A DNA stretch of 64,000 nt from Dryocosmus kuriphilus (Eukaryota > Arthropoda > Insecta > Hymenoptera > Cynipidae): positions 232,902,618-232,966,617 of the forward strand of contig CM076190.1 of assembly GCA_038277395.1 (NCBI GenBank), in the 5' to 3' direction. The position numbers and the translations under genes are program-made. This document shows, piece after piece, positions 41,688 through 56,300 of this stretch. How positions within the stretch are numbered: the stretch's first letter is position 1; every line of letters begins with the position of its first letter. The notes below the pieces were generated by a model. The model made no database searches. It saw nothing but the letters and a program-made list of their open reading frames with translations, and had not been told where the DNA came from.

Positions 41688-42242
41688 ATCACACTATCAA
41701 AATATATATATATATTATTAATATAAACTTTTTCTAACTCTAGGATACGAACAACTGTATTACCCATAGGAGAAAAAATAAAGAAATATCCTACACTTAT
41801 TACTGCTAGATATCCTTCTCAAGGAAATTTACATCTAACTCTATTTTATTTTGAAAAAAAAATTAAGCTACCTTATTAAAAATTAACCTATCTTTTTTTT
41901 TAAAATTTTTTAAGGTAATTTTTATGAAAGTAAATACAGGATTGTTGTTAACTTTTTTTTAATTTAAGTTTCAAAAAGAAATTACAATTTGTAAAAAAAA
42001 AAATATAAAAAAAATATACTGAAGCGAGAAAATATACAACTAGAAATATTTACAATATTTACATTATAATAATATATACATGGATATAATATACAATAAT
42101 AATATAATAATATAATTATATAATAATATTTTTAAATATAGTTTTTTTTGTGGTTTAACATTTACATTTTTTTTAAAATGTTTTTTTTAAACCCTAAACT
42201 TTTCTTTAAATATGAAAAATATACCTGGTATATTTATTTATT
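41548..42242. other. AT-rich intergenic segment with GCC repeat
   Basis: Contains a (GCC)n-type tract at about 41654-41689, then very AT-rich sequence up to the end of the last candidate exon. It probably holds polyadenylation signals of the upstream transcript (AATAAA complement at about 42235-42241). No gene supported. Confidence 0.5.
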
Positions 42243-42812
42243 TTAAAATTGACGAATTTTTTTTATTATCTCATGATCATCATCATCATCATCTTCGTCA
42301 TCATCAGTCGTTAGATCAATGACCTGCGGCTTCACAGTTGGTATATTCTCGAGATGAATGGTATGGGAACGTTTCCTCGACCCGCCGACAACAGCAGCAA
42401 CAGCACTAGCAGTCGTCTCTACACTCTGCCGCGATTCCTCTAGACGACGAAGGGCCACCTCTGAAATTCCTATGAATCCTGGGTTTCGAGGGATCTCACC
42501 TGGTTCTAATCCATTACTATCTACCTCCGTGACGTCATCGTCGTCATCCTCGTCGTCGGAGGCGGGGTCAAATTGTAAAATGATATCTTCCCCTTTATAT
42601 TCTTTGTAATCTGGAAAAATTAAAAGCATTAAATATTTGTTTAAACAATTTTTATTTTTTTTTTAAAAGAAAATAATATTTAGACTTACCAATAACGACC
42701 TTCAATTTTTTTGGGATTTTTAATAAAATTGATACAGTTCCATTTGAGAGATCCTGTGTCAAAGGAACATCGTCTTCCAAGGGTGTTCTTTGTGGTGGTG
42801 GTACTGTTGTAT
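42243..42812 (-). CDS. Candidate exons 4 and 5: acidic C-terminus of a spliced Maverick protein
   Basis: Exon 4 is 42812-42690, bounded by CATTACAG and GTAAGT. Exon 5 is 42610-42243, preceded by TTTTTCCAG and ending in TAA, with an AATAAA-like signal overlapping. Both junctions are phase 1 (G|AT), so the frame runs through: 'VPPPQRTPLEDDVPLTQDL', then 'YKEYKGEDIILQFDPASDDED', a basic 'GGSRKRSHT' patch and a strongly acidic end. Intron 4 is 79 bases. The upstream partner in the same phase is the donor at 46890. It could be an acidic regulatory protein sharing its N-terminus with the polymerase. Splicing is predicted, not shown. Confidence 0.5.
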
Positions 42813-45800
42813 CTGTAATGAAAAAGTGAAAGGAGATTAGCAATCATTGAAGCATACAAAAACAAACACACGCACACGTATGTGTGAATATAGAAAACTA
42901 TACTAACCTATATTCGTTTGTTATAAAACATATATATGCGAGTGAGAGAGAGAGAGAGGGGGAGAAACCAGAGTATTTGTGAGAATTAAAGCGGTTCCTT
43001 ATAACCATACGGGATCGAGTCATAATTTTCGAAAAAAAACGTCTTTTATTGCAAACAGGTTTGACTGTTTTAGTTTCGTTAACTGTGAGGACATCGTGAA
43101 ATGCGGTACGTCGGATTGCTCTAAAATTTAATTTAATAGACTCCACTGCTCGATCGACAATCATTTCCCGGATTGAATTGAAATTAACAACTTGTGAATT
43201 TTTATAGTTTAAAGTTATCCCCTTTACCTTGCATTTTGTATGAGTTTTACCATTTCCTGCTATTACCTGATACGCGTAAAATTTAGGACCTCCGGAAACA
43301 AAAGTCTTTATGTAACTCCCCTTACCGTATTCCCCCTCTAGTTCGTCAGTCATTTGACCCAAAAGACGACCAAGAGGAGGATTATACTCGCCAGGCTCGT
43401 TTCGTCGTACATAAATACACGAATCCGTGTCATAGTAGAGGACACGACGTCCCAACTGAGACAAGTAGTCATACAAAACGAGCCTTGCTTGGGCCGTTGT
43501 GTAGGCGGCTATAACTACATTTGTGTTGTTTGAAGGTTTACAAGCTTCGGCATTCTGTTTAAACGAGACGCACAGCATGTTGTCATTGACAGGGGTTATG
43601 TCAAAGACCTCTATTTCCGGATTAACGAAAAGCAACGAAAGCTCTTTTACGGTTTCAATATAACGGGATTTCATTAAATTCTCCCGTTGTCCAAATTTCC
43701 CCCAAAATGAATTCAAACAAAGTTTGGCAACTGAGCGAAGACCAGGGTTTTTAGTAATTTTGTCGTAATCTAAATCAACACCCTCGATTGTCGAGTGTTC
43801 ATTAAGGTACGCTAGTTTACTGACCTCGTCAATACAATCAATTGGCCATCCAGAAGATTCTTGTTTTATCTTTAAAAATCTATTTATATAATCGGCAAAT
43901 AGTCCACCTTCTCGTGTTTCGGGATTGTATTTAACAACACGATATTGCCAGATTTCATAAATAGATTTTATTATATAACCCATTTCTACTGCTTTTTTTA
44001 CCTCATCCGATACCCACACACCCTCAATTTCACGCATAGAAGGGTCATGTTGACACTCTTCCTGCTGGAGATTCTCGCAACAAGCATTACAGAGCGGGAA
44101 CATAAGTTTGTTATGTACTTTAAGAGGGAGTACCGGATGAAATAAATTCTGAGGCGGTAAAATACGGCATTTAATCAAACCTTCTAAATTATTTAAATTT
44201 TCAAAAAAATCACCAGTTATGAGTTTACATTCATCACCCACGAGAACTTTAGGGTGTCCTACTGGAAATTTCCCATATTTTGAGATATAAGGATATAGAG
44301 AGCAAATATCTATATATTGAATTGTTTCTCCATCCTTAATCTCGTAAAAACACGTGGTATTTCCTGTACGACCACCATAAAATGCACTGCGTGGATTTAA
44401 AACGTTATTCAACAATATCGGGTGATCTTTTAGAAAATTTCTCATTTCGGGGGAGTTTTCTTTTATTGACTTAAATTTACATTCCCACATTTCGGTGAGA
44501 ATGTAACCCGCATTTCGAAGCTTTTCGCTTTGAGCTCGTGTACGTTCAAAACGTTCGTCTAACGACTCTCCGTTGTTTAATTTCGCGTCGCGGTTAATTT
44601 TTTTACAGTCAGGGCATCCGTGAAAGAAACAACCATGAAACTGTAAAACATGTTTATTACCTTGATCCTCGTAATAGCCGTCAACTAGAATCCCCTCGAG
44701 GGTCCGATACTCGCGCGACCTACCAGCGTGCCTAATCTCTTTACCGAGTTCTTTTTCACACCACAAAAGCCACTCAATGGCAATGTTGGACTGATTGTCA
44801 GCCTTTCGGTACCCACCAGGAGGTACAATACCAATAGTGTCTGGCTTTAGAAAGTTTTTTCGGTAAACACGGGAACAAGCTGAAGCAATTGTGACACTTT
44901 CTGAAAAAGGGCACACGTTCGCACATTTGAGAAAAATATCTCTGAAAGCAATGCATGCAGTACGCAGGATCGCCACATCGTTTCTACAGTATTCGACCAA
45001 TTCTTTACGAAAGTCGAATACATATTTAGAGTCTTTTTCGAGAGTCCGATACCACTCGAAAAATTCTTTTCTCGCTTCCACAGACATTGTGTCTGGGGAG
45101 TAAAATTTTGAATCAGGTAGAGGACCCTTATAAGAGATATTTTCGGGTGTATTAAAAAGGTGTGGGAAAGTACCCTTTTTAACTTCATCAAACCCGAAAG
45201 CTTTCGGAAGTTTACTCAAGGGCATGTGTAAATAATTTAAACTATCAATGAATTTTACACGACCTAGCTTCATACTAATTATATTTGTCCCGTTTGTTAT
45301 TATGTCGGGTCGAATTCTCGTACCCTTTTTCTCAACAAGATATTTCAAAATAAATTGTGAACCAAATGCTTTTGCATTATGAGCAATGCAAATGATTTCA
45401 CTAAATTTATTTTGAGGTCTTGTTACCAGCTCAACAAACTGGTCGACTGCATTTTTACCTTCAAAAATATGCTCTCGAAATCCACAGTTCTGGCAAATTT
45501 CCTTCATATTTTCAAGGCCTATACAGTTAGTGCACACTCTCTGGGCTACACAGAGGTTCGGTTTGTGCAAGTTTTTGTCGGGATCACCAGGTAATTTATC
45601 ACACTGTTGTGTTTCAAAGTCGTAAAAAACAAAACTCACCCCTTTAGTGTTTTTTGCGATTTTGTCCAAAACAGGTGATATATAACATTGATGATTCATA
45701 TCGCGACGACATTTACAGTTAAAACAATATTTTTTACCGCATTCATGATCTCTTTCCACCCATGAATTAATAAAACGCGTGCAGCCCGTGCAAATTCGTA

Positions 45801-46889
45801 AGGCCTTGCAAACGGATGTTTTAGCTGAAAATGACTTTGGTTTCAAATGATTTTCGAAACAAGCTCGACCGTGAAAATATCTGTTACAATCGCTGCATTT
45901 AATATTAATTATATTCGAATTTTCAGCACTCGTTTGGCATGCGGGTGTCGATTGACAAGCAGCACATGTGTTTGAGCATCTATGTCCTGCAGGGTTTAAA
46001 AAGCTCTTATTGCAAGGAATGCAGAAACGCTGACTGGTTGCCGCTATCGTTAAACTTAGAATCGGGTAAAAATGATTATTATCCAACATAATATTCAAAT
46101 TATGTAAAACCGTTTCACCTGTTTCGGTTATGAGTTCTGACCCATTGTAAAGAGGTGATTTAACACCCTTTCCAAAAGTTGAAAATTCATAAATAATAAT
46201 TGCAATCCTGTCAGGGACAAGATGCAATTGAAATTTATGGATTTCGTCTAACCCACAACCGTTTTCGGGTATTACTAAATTTACATCACTTACGAGTTGA
46301 TTAGCTAAAGTTGTCTGCAAAGTGCTATTACCCTTTCGAACCTGTTCGTATCTACGAGCTAACACACCCGACCGAATTTTACCTCGCTCCGCATGAATCC
46401 GCGCTACTACGATTGACCGTGGTAAACATAGATTATCTTTTTTAATACTTGTTAGGAGAGAGCGTTTCCGAGCATCATTATGTGTTAGAGGAACGTTTTT
46501 CCAGCCCATACCTCGCTCATCCTTAATCCAATCAAAATTGATGATAAATGATTGATCTATGACAAAATTTTCGTTACTTTGTATGACACTAAATAAAACC
46601 TTCCAGAATTCCTCGAATGTATACTGATGCGCCGGTCTAAACGATAAACCCCCACCACCTTTTTTAAAAAAATCTGAATTAAATTTAATACCTACCCTGT
46701 CACTATTTTCAACTTTACCCACTAAATAATTATATAAAGATCTAACAGCCTCTTCACAGTAGACAACGACCTCACCAGCCCGATTATTCTCCGGTTCATT
46801 AATATGTACTTTTATCTCGATCCCGTTGAAGTTAAATTTCGGATAATACCGCGACCGCTCATACTCTATATGGTAAAACTCTCCCTCAC

Positions 46890-48681
<1,792 letters not shown>

Positions 48682-48740
48682 TTTTCGGACCGGTATTCCT
48701 CACAAGGTGTAAAATAAACGATACGCGAGACGTTCGAATC

Positions 48741-48777
48741 AAAACTGTGATCAGAGGGCTAGAGGGGCACTATTTAA
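48741..48777 (-). promoter_or_regulatory. Predicted early promoter for the polymerase transcript
   Basis: TTAAATA at 48777-48771 and an initiator-like TCACAGTT at 48750-48743, about 27 bases apart, 60 bases upstream of the ATG at 48681. Confidence 0.45.
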
Positions 48778-48889
48778 GGACTAGTACATATGTTACCCCT
48801 CCACATAAATACTATACATTCCGCCTACACATGCATAACTTTTTGAAAACTTGTCTAGTGCACCTCTTACATCGTTTACAAAGGAGAAA

Positions 48890-49700
48890 ATTCTTAGGGT
48901 AGAGAACGAGAGAGAGAGAGAGAGAGAGAGTTACCATCGTCAGCCCTACCCCTACTGTTTTTTATGGGGTTACCTGGTGGGTTTTTGAACTTCCTTTCCT
49001 GCCGCGAGATCATACCTTGACTGTAAAAAACCTTTGTGTCTTTCTATCGGTCGGTGATTTTTGAGAACAAACAATCTCAAAACATAGTACAGGTACGACA
49101 CTCTATAGAATAATAAATGTGGTCTTCAATACTCTATTCTCTACTACCCTTGTGGTCAAACTCTTAAGAGTTCTTTTTTTGGTTTAACATACACTTGTCA
49201 CACAAGTCACTACAGGTGTTCCAGTTGATTTCAATAAAAATTTCAAATACAATTATTTCAAATATCGTTTTTTCTATCTTGTTTTTACGACTAGTCCTGC
49301 ACAGGTTTTGAAATTGACTTATTGTCTGGAAATTGACATATTCTCTCCTGTTTGACAAAACCTCCAACGTTCATTTTTCAGTGACAATCGTCTACCTCAA
49401 AGAACTACATTTTTATATTTCCTGTTTTTTCATCTCGGTGGTAAAATATACGTGAGAAACTTTTCTCTGTAAAGTTGTATTGTTTCATTTTCTGAAAACT
49501 CGAAAGAAAAAGTTTTCTTTATCTTGATAATAATACAGTACTAGCGAGCATACATTTATATTTTGTCATTGTACTATTTTGGAAAATTCAATAAATCGAT
49601 TTCTTTAGTAGATCTTTCTATAGGCAAACACATAATTTATTACTTTTTTTCTCTGTAATCCTATTACATAGCTTCTAAAAGCATGCACTTTTACAATTCA
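48890..49700. other. Non-coding spacer of the divergent region, left part
   Basis: Contains a (GA)n tract at about 48907-48930 and otherwise no feature I can support. Confidence 0.4.
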
Positions 49701-49706
49701 CCCTCT

Positions 49707-50250
49707 TTATATAAAAAGTATCTCGCATGTATAATTTATGGTTTGAAACACGTGTTATTTTAGAAAAATACAGATTCTTTGATGTAATTTATACGTCCCA
49801 GGTGTTTCTTTGTTCTATTCCTAGAAAATAGAAATTCTTTTGCGTAATTTATAGATATATTCTTTTATACTTTGAAAATGTCTTTGTTCAATTTTTTAAG
49901 CAATACGAATTTTTTGAGTGATTTATAACTACCAGGTGTTCCTTTTTATGGTTTCTGGAAAATAAGGATTCTCTTCTTTATATAAGAAGTATCTCGCATG
50001 TATAATTTATGGGTTGAAACACGTGTTATTTTAGAAAAATATAGATTCTTTGATGTAACTTATACGTCCCAGGTGTTTCTTTGTTCTATTCCTAGAAAAT
50101 AGAAATTCTTTTGCGTAATTTATAGATATGTCCATTTGTACTTTTAAAAATGTCTTTGTTCAATTTTTTAAGCAACAAGAATTGTTTTGAGTGATTTATA
50201 ACTACCAGGTGTTCCTTTTTATGATTTCTGAAAAATAAGGATGCTCTAGA
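49707..50250. repeat. 271-bp tandem duplication with ~85-bp sub-repeats between divergent genes
   Basis: TTTATATAARAAGTATCTCGC begins each copy (about 49705 and 49977). Nearly the whole unit is repeated, including ACACGTGTTATTTTAG, CGTCCCAGGTGTTTC and ACTACCAGGTGTTCC. Within each unit a CAGGTGTTYCTTT-centred motif recurs about every 85-120 bases, and a degenerate version continues to about 50345. The position between the polymerase transcript and the divergent gene suits a regulatory or replication role. Confidence 0.8.
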
Positions 50251-50506
50251 GTTATTTATTGATAGATCCTTTTGTGTAGAATGTAATCTTTGTTTAATTC
50301 TGAGAAATACGAACTCATATGTGATTTATAGTTTACACATGCTTTTTTGTCCGCTTTTTTAGGGGGAAAAATTTTTCTTTGTTGACCGTTATAAAAAAAA
50401 TTTACACACATGCACACATGTGAGAAATATTACCGTTTCCCACGCTCATCGACTGTGGACTTTCCCCCTCCAAACATCTATTCAACCCACTCCACATATG
50501 GTTTCG

Positions 50507-50514
50507 TATATAAA
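50507..50514 (+). promoter_or_regulatory. TATA box of the divergent gene
   Basis: TATATAAA with a GCAGTC initiator-like site at about 50528-50533. The ATG follows at 50568. Confidence 0.55.
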
Positions 50515-50567
50515 CGCGTACAAACAAGCAGTCTACATCATTTGTATTTTTATATCTGAAAGAAATC

Positions 50568-51527
50568 ATGTCGCAGTCTAATAACAGTGTAGTAGAGGTA
50601 GAACCAGCGCAAAACTCTCAGTTTTCAAAGTCAACGACTACAGAAACGAAGGATGTGATGACTGAAACTAATATCGCTGTTCCTGGATCGTCAACAAGAA
50701 AACGGATCAAACCCAAGACTACACCTCTTAAACAAGTTCTTACTAAGGAAGCTTTAAAACGTTTAGTCCTTCTATCTTCAAACACGATAAAGAGAACTTC
50801 ACAACAATTGATTTTACCTACCATTTATGGACTTAACCAATCATTTTCCAAATCAATTCTAATCGGTCTGGAAGTTCAATCATATGGAAAATTTCTACCA
50901 GTAATTAAACTTATGAACAGTACAGGTAGTGGACTTGCCTTTGACTCTGAAACCTGGACAAAACTGCAACAACATATGGATATAATAGAGGCATACTTTT
51001 CTTTCGGAGATTCACCTTTATATCTACAAACTATCCAGCTGGGAAAATACCGACTAGTTTTCACGACTGCTCACGGGCACAAAGCGATACTCTTCACGGA
51101 CATCAAAAATGACGACCCTGACAATGACGCGCAGCATGGTGAGGTTAGTGTAAAGAAGACAAAGATGTATACCGTGGAAGTTATTCTACAAAAGCCGACT
51201 TTCGAGGGTTTGAAAAATGTAATTGTGTGTGTCGACGAACGCTTCAGAAGAATTGAACGATTGTTAAAGAATGTTGAACTGTGCAAGGATCTATTAATTG
51301 AAACCATTGTCAACTATATAATTTCGGAAAAAATAAACGCACCGAATGAGGATTTAATCCGACATATAATTAAATTTAAATTTGCGTATATTAAAAACCA
51401 GGTGCAAGTTAAACTAGAGAAAAGTTTCGTCGAGTTATACTTTGAAATAGTATTCTTAGAACTTACATCTCTCTTAATCTCATACATTACAAGCGAAGTG
51501 GAACTTCTTCTGTCTACACGCACTTGA
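50568..51527 (+). CDS. Divergent Maverick gene; possible PC4-like nucleic-acid-binding protein
   Basis: 319 codons from ATG 50568 to TGA 51527, intact, the only plus-strand gene of the element, next to the right terminal repeat. A polar Ser/Thr-rich N-terminus is followed by a basic patch ('RKRIKPKTTPLKQ') and a domain with beta strands then a helix ('GLEVQSYGKFLPVIKLMNSTGSGLAFDSETWTKLQQHMDIIEAYF', continuing 'LGKYRLVFTTAHGHKAILF'). The pattern resembles the transcription-coactivator PC4/p15 fold (single-strand DNA binding). The C-terminal half is helical with no recognised domain. It may be an early regulator or DNA-binding protein. Similarity to PC4 is my impression from pattern only. Confidence 0.75.
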   Translation: MSQSNNSVVEVEPAQNSQFSKSTTTETKDVMTETNIAVPGSSTRKRIKPKTTPLKQVLTKEALKRLVLLSSNTIKRTSQQLILPTIYGLNQSFSKSILIGLEVQSYGKFLPVIKLMNSTGSGLAFDSETWTKLQQHMDIIEAYFSFGDSPLYLQTIQLGKYRLVFTTAHGHKAILFTDIKNDDPDNDAQHGEVSVKKTKMYTVEVILQKPTFEGLKNVIVCVDERFRRIERLLKNVELCKDLLIETIVNYIISEKINAPNEDLIRHIIKFKFAYIKNQVQVKLEKSFVELYFEIVFLELTSLLISYITSEVELLLSTRT

Positions 51528-51656
51528 ATATGAAAATGTATTTTGATCTTTGACCAGTTTTTTTGGAATTTAAATAAATAATTAAAAACAAATATATTAT
51601 TATAATTCTTACCTGTCACTTAAGATATTTTAAGATAATTCTTTTTAGTCTTAATT

Positions 51657-52154
51657 AGTAAATTAAATAATATACGTCTATTAAGTACCTACACTATCTC
51701 TCATTCTAGAAAGTATAATTAACATAATTAGTATTTTAATTACTCCTGTCCCATTCCAGCTAGGCTTTGTCATCTCAAAAAAATACCATCCCCTCTCCTC
51801 TCAGGTCAATCCTCCCAATACAGCCAAAATTCATAACTTCTTCCTCCACACCGATTTGACGACTCTCATTATCCAATCACAAAAAAAACACACCCACTCC
51901 TTTTCAATTACTCCCCACCCTCTCGACCAATCAGAAGAGACCACACCCTTCCATTACACCCCACTCCTTGTAATTAGGCATATTCATTAACCAATCAGGA
52001 AGGCCACGCCCCTTAATTACCCCCCACTACTCTCTAAGTACCAAATTACGTCGACCAATCAGAGAGAAGCCACGCCCACTCATTACCCCCACTCCTTCCC
52101 CTAGGCTCCGCCCTCGACCAATCAGAGGCCGTCCTATAGCTCGGGTTATCTACT
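51657..52154. repeat. Right terminal inverted repeat of the Maverick
   Basis: Inverse of 32790-33289 with about a dozen differences, mostly in homopolymers. It carries the same five CCAAT motifs and CCACGCCC boxes in mirror order. Confidence 0.95.
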
Positions 52155-52160
52155 TACCAT

Positions 52161-53250
52161 ATTTTGGAAATTGCGCAATTTTATTAACAAGATATCTGTT
52201 GTTTAAAAATGATGTCCTTTGGTTGAAGTCAACTGTTTGGCTAAAAATTCATTTTCTTTCGATTCATATTTCTTGTGAAGGAATGGAAATAGTTTTTTAA
52301 AAATTCCTCTTTTTCATGTCAACATTAAACTGTTCAAATAAAAAATTCCATGAATTCCATTCGTTTTTTACATTTTTGGTCATTATTTCTTTACTTTCTT
52401 TGATTTAAGATTAAAATATTTTGACAAAAAATCTAAATATTTTGGTTAAAAGTTATATTTTTTATTTGAAAATTCAACTATTTTTGGCACAGAATTTAGC
52501 TGTTACATATTTGGCTGACGTTTTCTTATTTTTCGGTTAAAAATTCAACTATTATATTTTTTTGGCGAATTCATTGTTTTAGGTTGTAAATTGAATGATT
52601 TAGTTGAAAATGCATCCTTTTTATTTAAAAATTAATTTATTATATTTTTGTTCGAGGTTATATTAATCTTGATTAATTGCTTTTTACAAGATTTCATAAA
52701 AAATATAACCCTTTGGTGACAATCACCTAACATGTCTTAAAAGAAACGTCTTTCGCAAATCGTAGTACCGCTACTTCATCTAGTTCTAACCAGAAGTTTG
52801 GAGAATAAATTTGAAAAAAAACCGCGGCTTCCTTCGCCTTACTCCTACCATGCGCCCTGGAGGTCCTCTTCATACAGTTTAAAGGTTTTTCCGAAATTAT
52901 GAAAATAGAAACTTTTTTTTAGGGGGGAAGAAACTTTTAAAGAATAAAAAAGTGGGATGGATATAATCGTCTGGAACGAGACTCTCATATAATTACAATC
53001 CAATGTCACTTAAGGTAAGTCCTTTTGATTTTAAATTATATTTCGAGTCTCGTTCTTCGAGATTATATCGTACATGTTTTAGAGCATTGACTTAATTAGT
53101 CAGCCTATTGCTTATATTATTAATCATATTTATTTTCTCCAGTAACTTACACTGAGCTTAATTACATAATATTTGTATCCCGATTGTATCAATCTGTTAA
53201 TTTTCTTGATGAAACAGAGCTTCAACAGACGACCCTTTTCTTAGTTCTAT
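52161..53250. other. AT-rich spacer with AATTTTCAA-type repeats
   Basis: 52170-52680 is the same degenerate satellite type as at 17430 and 29160. 52690-53250 holds nothing I recognise. Confidence 0.5.
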
Positions 53251-53261
53251 TGATCGTTTGT

Positions 53262-53347
53262 AAAATTAGCAAAAAGCTGTGAATTCGCTGACCATTCTGC
53301 CGTGCTTTTTATTATGTTCACGTCCAAACCCTATGATTACGCCGCTG
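53262..53347 (-). pseudogene. Tyrosine recombinase fragment, C-terminal end
   Basis: The minus-strand translation reads 'GLDVNIIKSTAEWSANSQLFANFT', matching the last part of Crypton/DIRS-type tyrosine recombinases (I..TA.WS..S..F..FY). The catalytic tyrosine position reads Thr. It is in the same frame as 57110-56811 once the Transib insertion and one copy of its 5-bp duplication are ignored. Stops lie just before it. Confidence 0.6.
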
Positions 53348-56300
53348 CACAGTGGGACAGGAGCTTTTCAAATTTGGCCAAAACTCAAGGTCAAAATTTG
53401 CCTAAAAGGAAATCTTTATTGCTTTGCACATATGTTATCCTAGACAGAAACAACACTTCTAGAGCTCTCATTTACAAATAATTTGTCCAGTGTCTATCCA
53501 AATCGTAAACTGGCTTACAATCAAAGTGACCAAGGCCTGCAAAAAAAATGATTAATTTCTTCAATTTGGTTCGAATTTCAATGTACAAAGTTTTTACAGT
53601 TCATTAGAAATGCTTTTAAAGTACCTGCAGGTCCTACATACCTTGTAATATTTGATTAATTGCGAATTGAAGGAAAGTTTACATGCACATTTTTCAATTT
53701 TTCAGTACTCGATATCTTTCAGTTTAAAAATACTACGAAATACTACGTCTTTTTGAAGTTTTCATCGAATCATTCTCCTCTTCAATTATTGAAGTTTCAT
53801 ATGTGCTGCTACTGGCTGCTACTTATGGTTTTTGATGAAGTTATGCACATATTTCGGAGTCAATATCAAATTCGTGTTTTTCCCGTGAGAGCATATTGCT
53901 ATAGATGAATTGTGCAAAAAATTCTCGCCTTCTCCCTGGATTTGGCTCAATATCTCTTTCGTTTTTATCCAGTCATTCTTTTTCTTAAAATGAAATTCCT
54001 CAGAGCGATAATAATTTTGCTAATCGTAGTTTCGTGTCAAAGTGATAATATTCAGTTTTGCGAAACGCGAAATTCTGAACCTTCTTTTTAGTCCACCTGA
54101 ACCTGAATCTGAGCAGGATGATACAGACGCGGCCGTTGCTTATATTTTGCAACAACAGAAATTGCAACTCAGATATCTTGAGGCTACTCAATTAGCCGAA
54201 TTGAAAACTCGTCTGAGACATCCCTGATGCAATCGGAATTGAAAGTGGCAGCAAGTAAAAAGAATAGAAGAGAAATTTGAATCTAAAAATGAAGTTTGTT
54301 TGAATTTAAAGTTTTACGTTCCTGACTTGAACATTCAAGAACTTAACTGTATACCTAAAGGCTTGGGTCGTTCAACTCTTTTTTTAAAATTTATCTTCTG
54401 AGGGGTCAAAACGTCAAACGGCAGGAGTCATTTCGAATAAAAATGGAAATGATCCTATGAAACTTTTAAATAACTTTCGTTATGCTGCAAGAAAGTCAGG
54501 GGAAAAAGATTTGAATACAGTTCTCAAAAAGGTTCAAGGATCTCCTCCTGCAGAAATGAAGAAACTGATACAACGTTCGAAAGCAGCTGAAAAATGTACT
54601 CCTGAAAAGGCATTATCTTAAACGTTACATCGATATCTTTCTAAAGCCGATTACATAAGTAAGCGTTCCTTAGCAAAAAACAATGAGCAGACGGTTCCCC
54701 TGCGTACCAACGCGTTAGAGCTGCGAAAGAACAATGCAGGCCGCCGGAAGAAATTGTGTCTATTACCGATAATGAAGCTGCAGTCAAGAATTACTGAGCC
54801 ACACCGATAAAGGAATTGTCGAATTACAAAGAGAGGTAATTCTTCAATATATCCAGACCGAAAGCTTGACCGAAATTGAAGTAGTGTTGATGTGCTCTTG
54901 GGGTTTCTGTGGAAGCTAGGTCATTCTTTGTATAAGCAGCAATACAAAAATATGCCTGATTCGGTTATGAATGATGAAAACTTGTTTGCCACAACTCTCA
55001 TTCCATTACGTTTATCAACTTCATTGAATGTAATATTATGGCATAATCGAACATTACAATCCGCAAAACCCTGTCGTCCAATTAGGCTGCAATTTGTACA
55101 TAGTTCAGCAGATGTTATTCTAAATGAGAAGGCAAGAGTTGACAACGAGGTTGAGAAATTAGAAGCTTATGAACATAATTTAGGCACAGGCAATATCAAA
55201 ATAATATTTCATTTCTTTTTTTATTTATGACTCTCATCGACAGAAAGGTGTTGAATATTATAACAGGTACAAAATCTATGCAAACTTGTCCCATCTTCCA
55301 TGCAACTCCTAAATATTTCAATAAACTATCTAATATACAATCTGAGATCTTCTTTCCAAATCCGAAGTCACTGCTATATTGTGTGAGTCCTCTGCATGCG
55401 TGGATATGCTTTCTTTTATACCTGCTTACATATCTCTTACAGATTGGATGTGAAAGCATGGCAAATGAGAAGCACAATGTAAAAGACAATGCTCGCAAAA
55501 AGAAAAAGTAAGATCCAAAGAATTATTTCGGAAAAACTAGGGCTCAAAGTGGATAGATCTAAAGCGGTTGGAAACTTAACCACTAATGATGGCAATACTA
55601 CTCGCCGAGCTTTCGAGTACCCTGAAATGCGAAGTGAATGTTTGGTAGTAGATCATCAGATGCTTTTCAACTTCAAGAAAGTGTTAATAGCGTTATCCAT
55701 TCAACTTCCAATAGACCATCTTCTTTTTGACAAATAATGCAAATCTACTGCTGAACTATACATAAGAAACTACTCCCGGTACTCTGTGCCTCAAGCGGTT
55801 CACAAGATTCTGACCCATGGCACAGACATTGTCAAAAATAGTCTATTGCCTGCAGGAATACTTGGAAAAGAAGTCTCTGCGGCGCGAAGAAAGAAATACA
55901 AGAAATACAAACATAACCACAGCCGAAAAAAAAAACTGTCGTTATAGAAATCTTTAAGATTAGTTTTATAGGACCATGAACACATCTAACCCAAAAGTGT
56001 CTTCTTTTAGTCTCAATGCACGACTTCAGGAAAGAAAGCACACACAATTACCTACAGAAGTGCGAAGTTTGCTTGCTGTTCCCAAAGATGTTCCCACGCC
56101 GTGTAATGAAATGGATGCAGATACTGAAACTGGTAGAGTGGAATCTGAAGAAATCTTAACTGGTGTCTCAGAATTTTACTCTCTTCTATATGCAGAAGGA
56201 ATATCTTCAGAAGATGAATTTGAAGATAAGTAGATGACTAATTACACGTAATGAGACGAACTAATTTTAAGTTTATTAGTATGTCGTGTATATAACTTAT

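Noticed and set aside
41564..41767. Poly-alanine-containing minus-strand frame
   Set aside because: Product of a GCC repeat in non-coding sequence, with no family resemblance.
42898..43030. Native C-terminus of polymerase B ending at 42898
   Set aside because: The A8 run near 43035 shifts the frame; the neighbouring frame has the family-type end, and this tail is partly a GA microsatellite.
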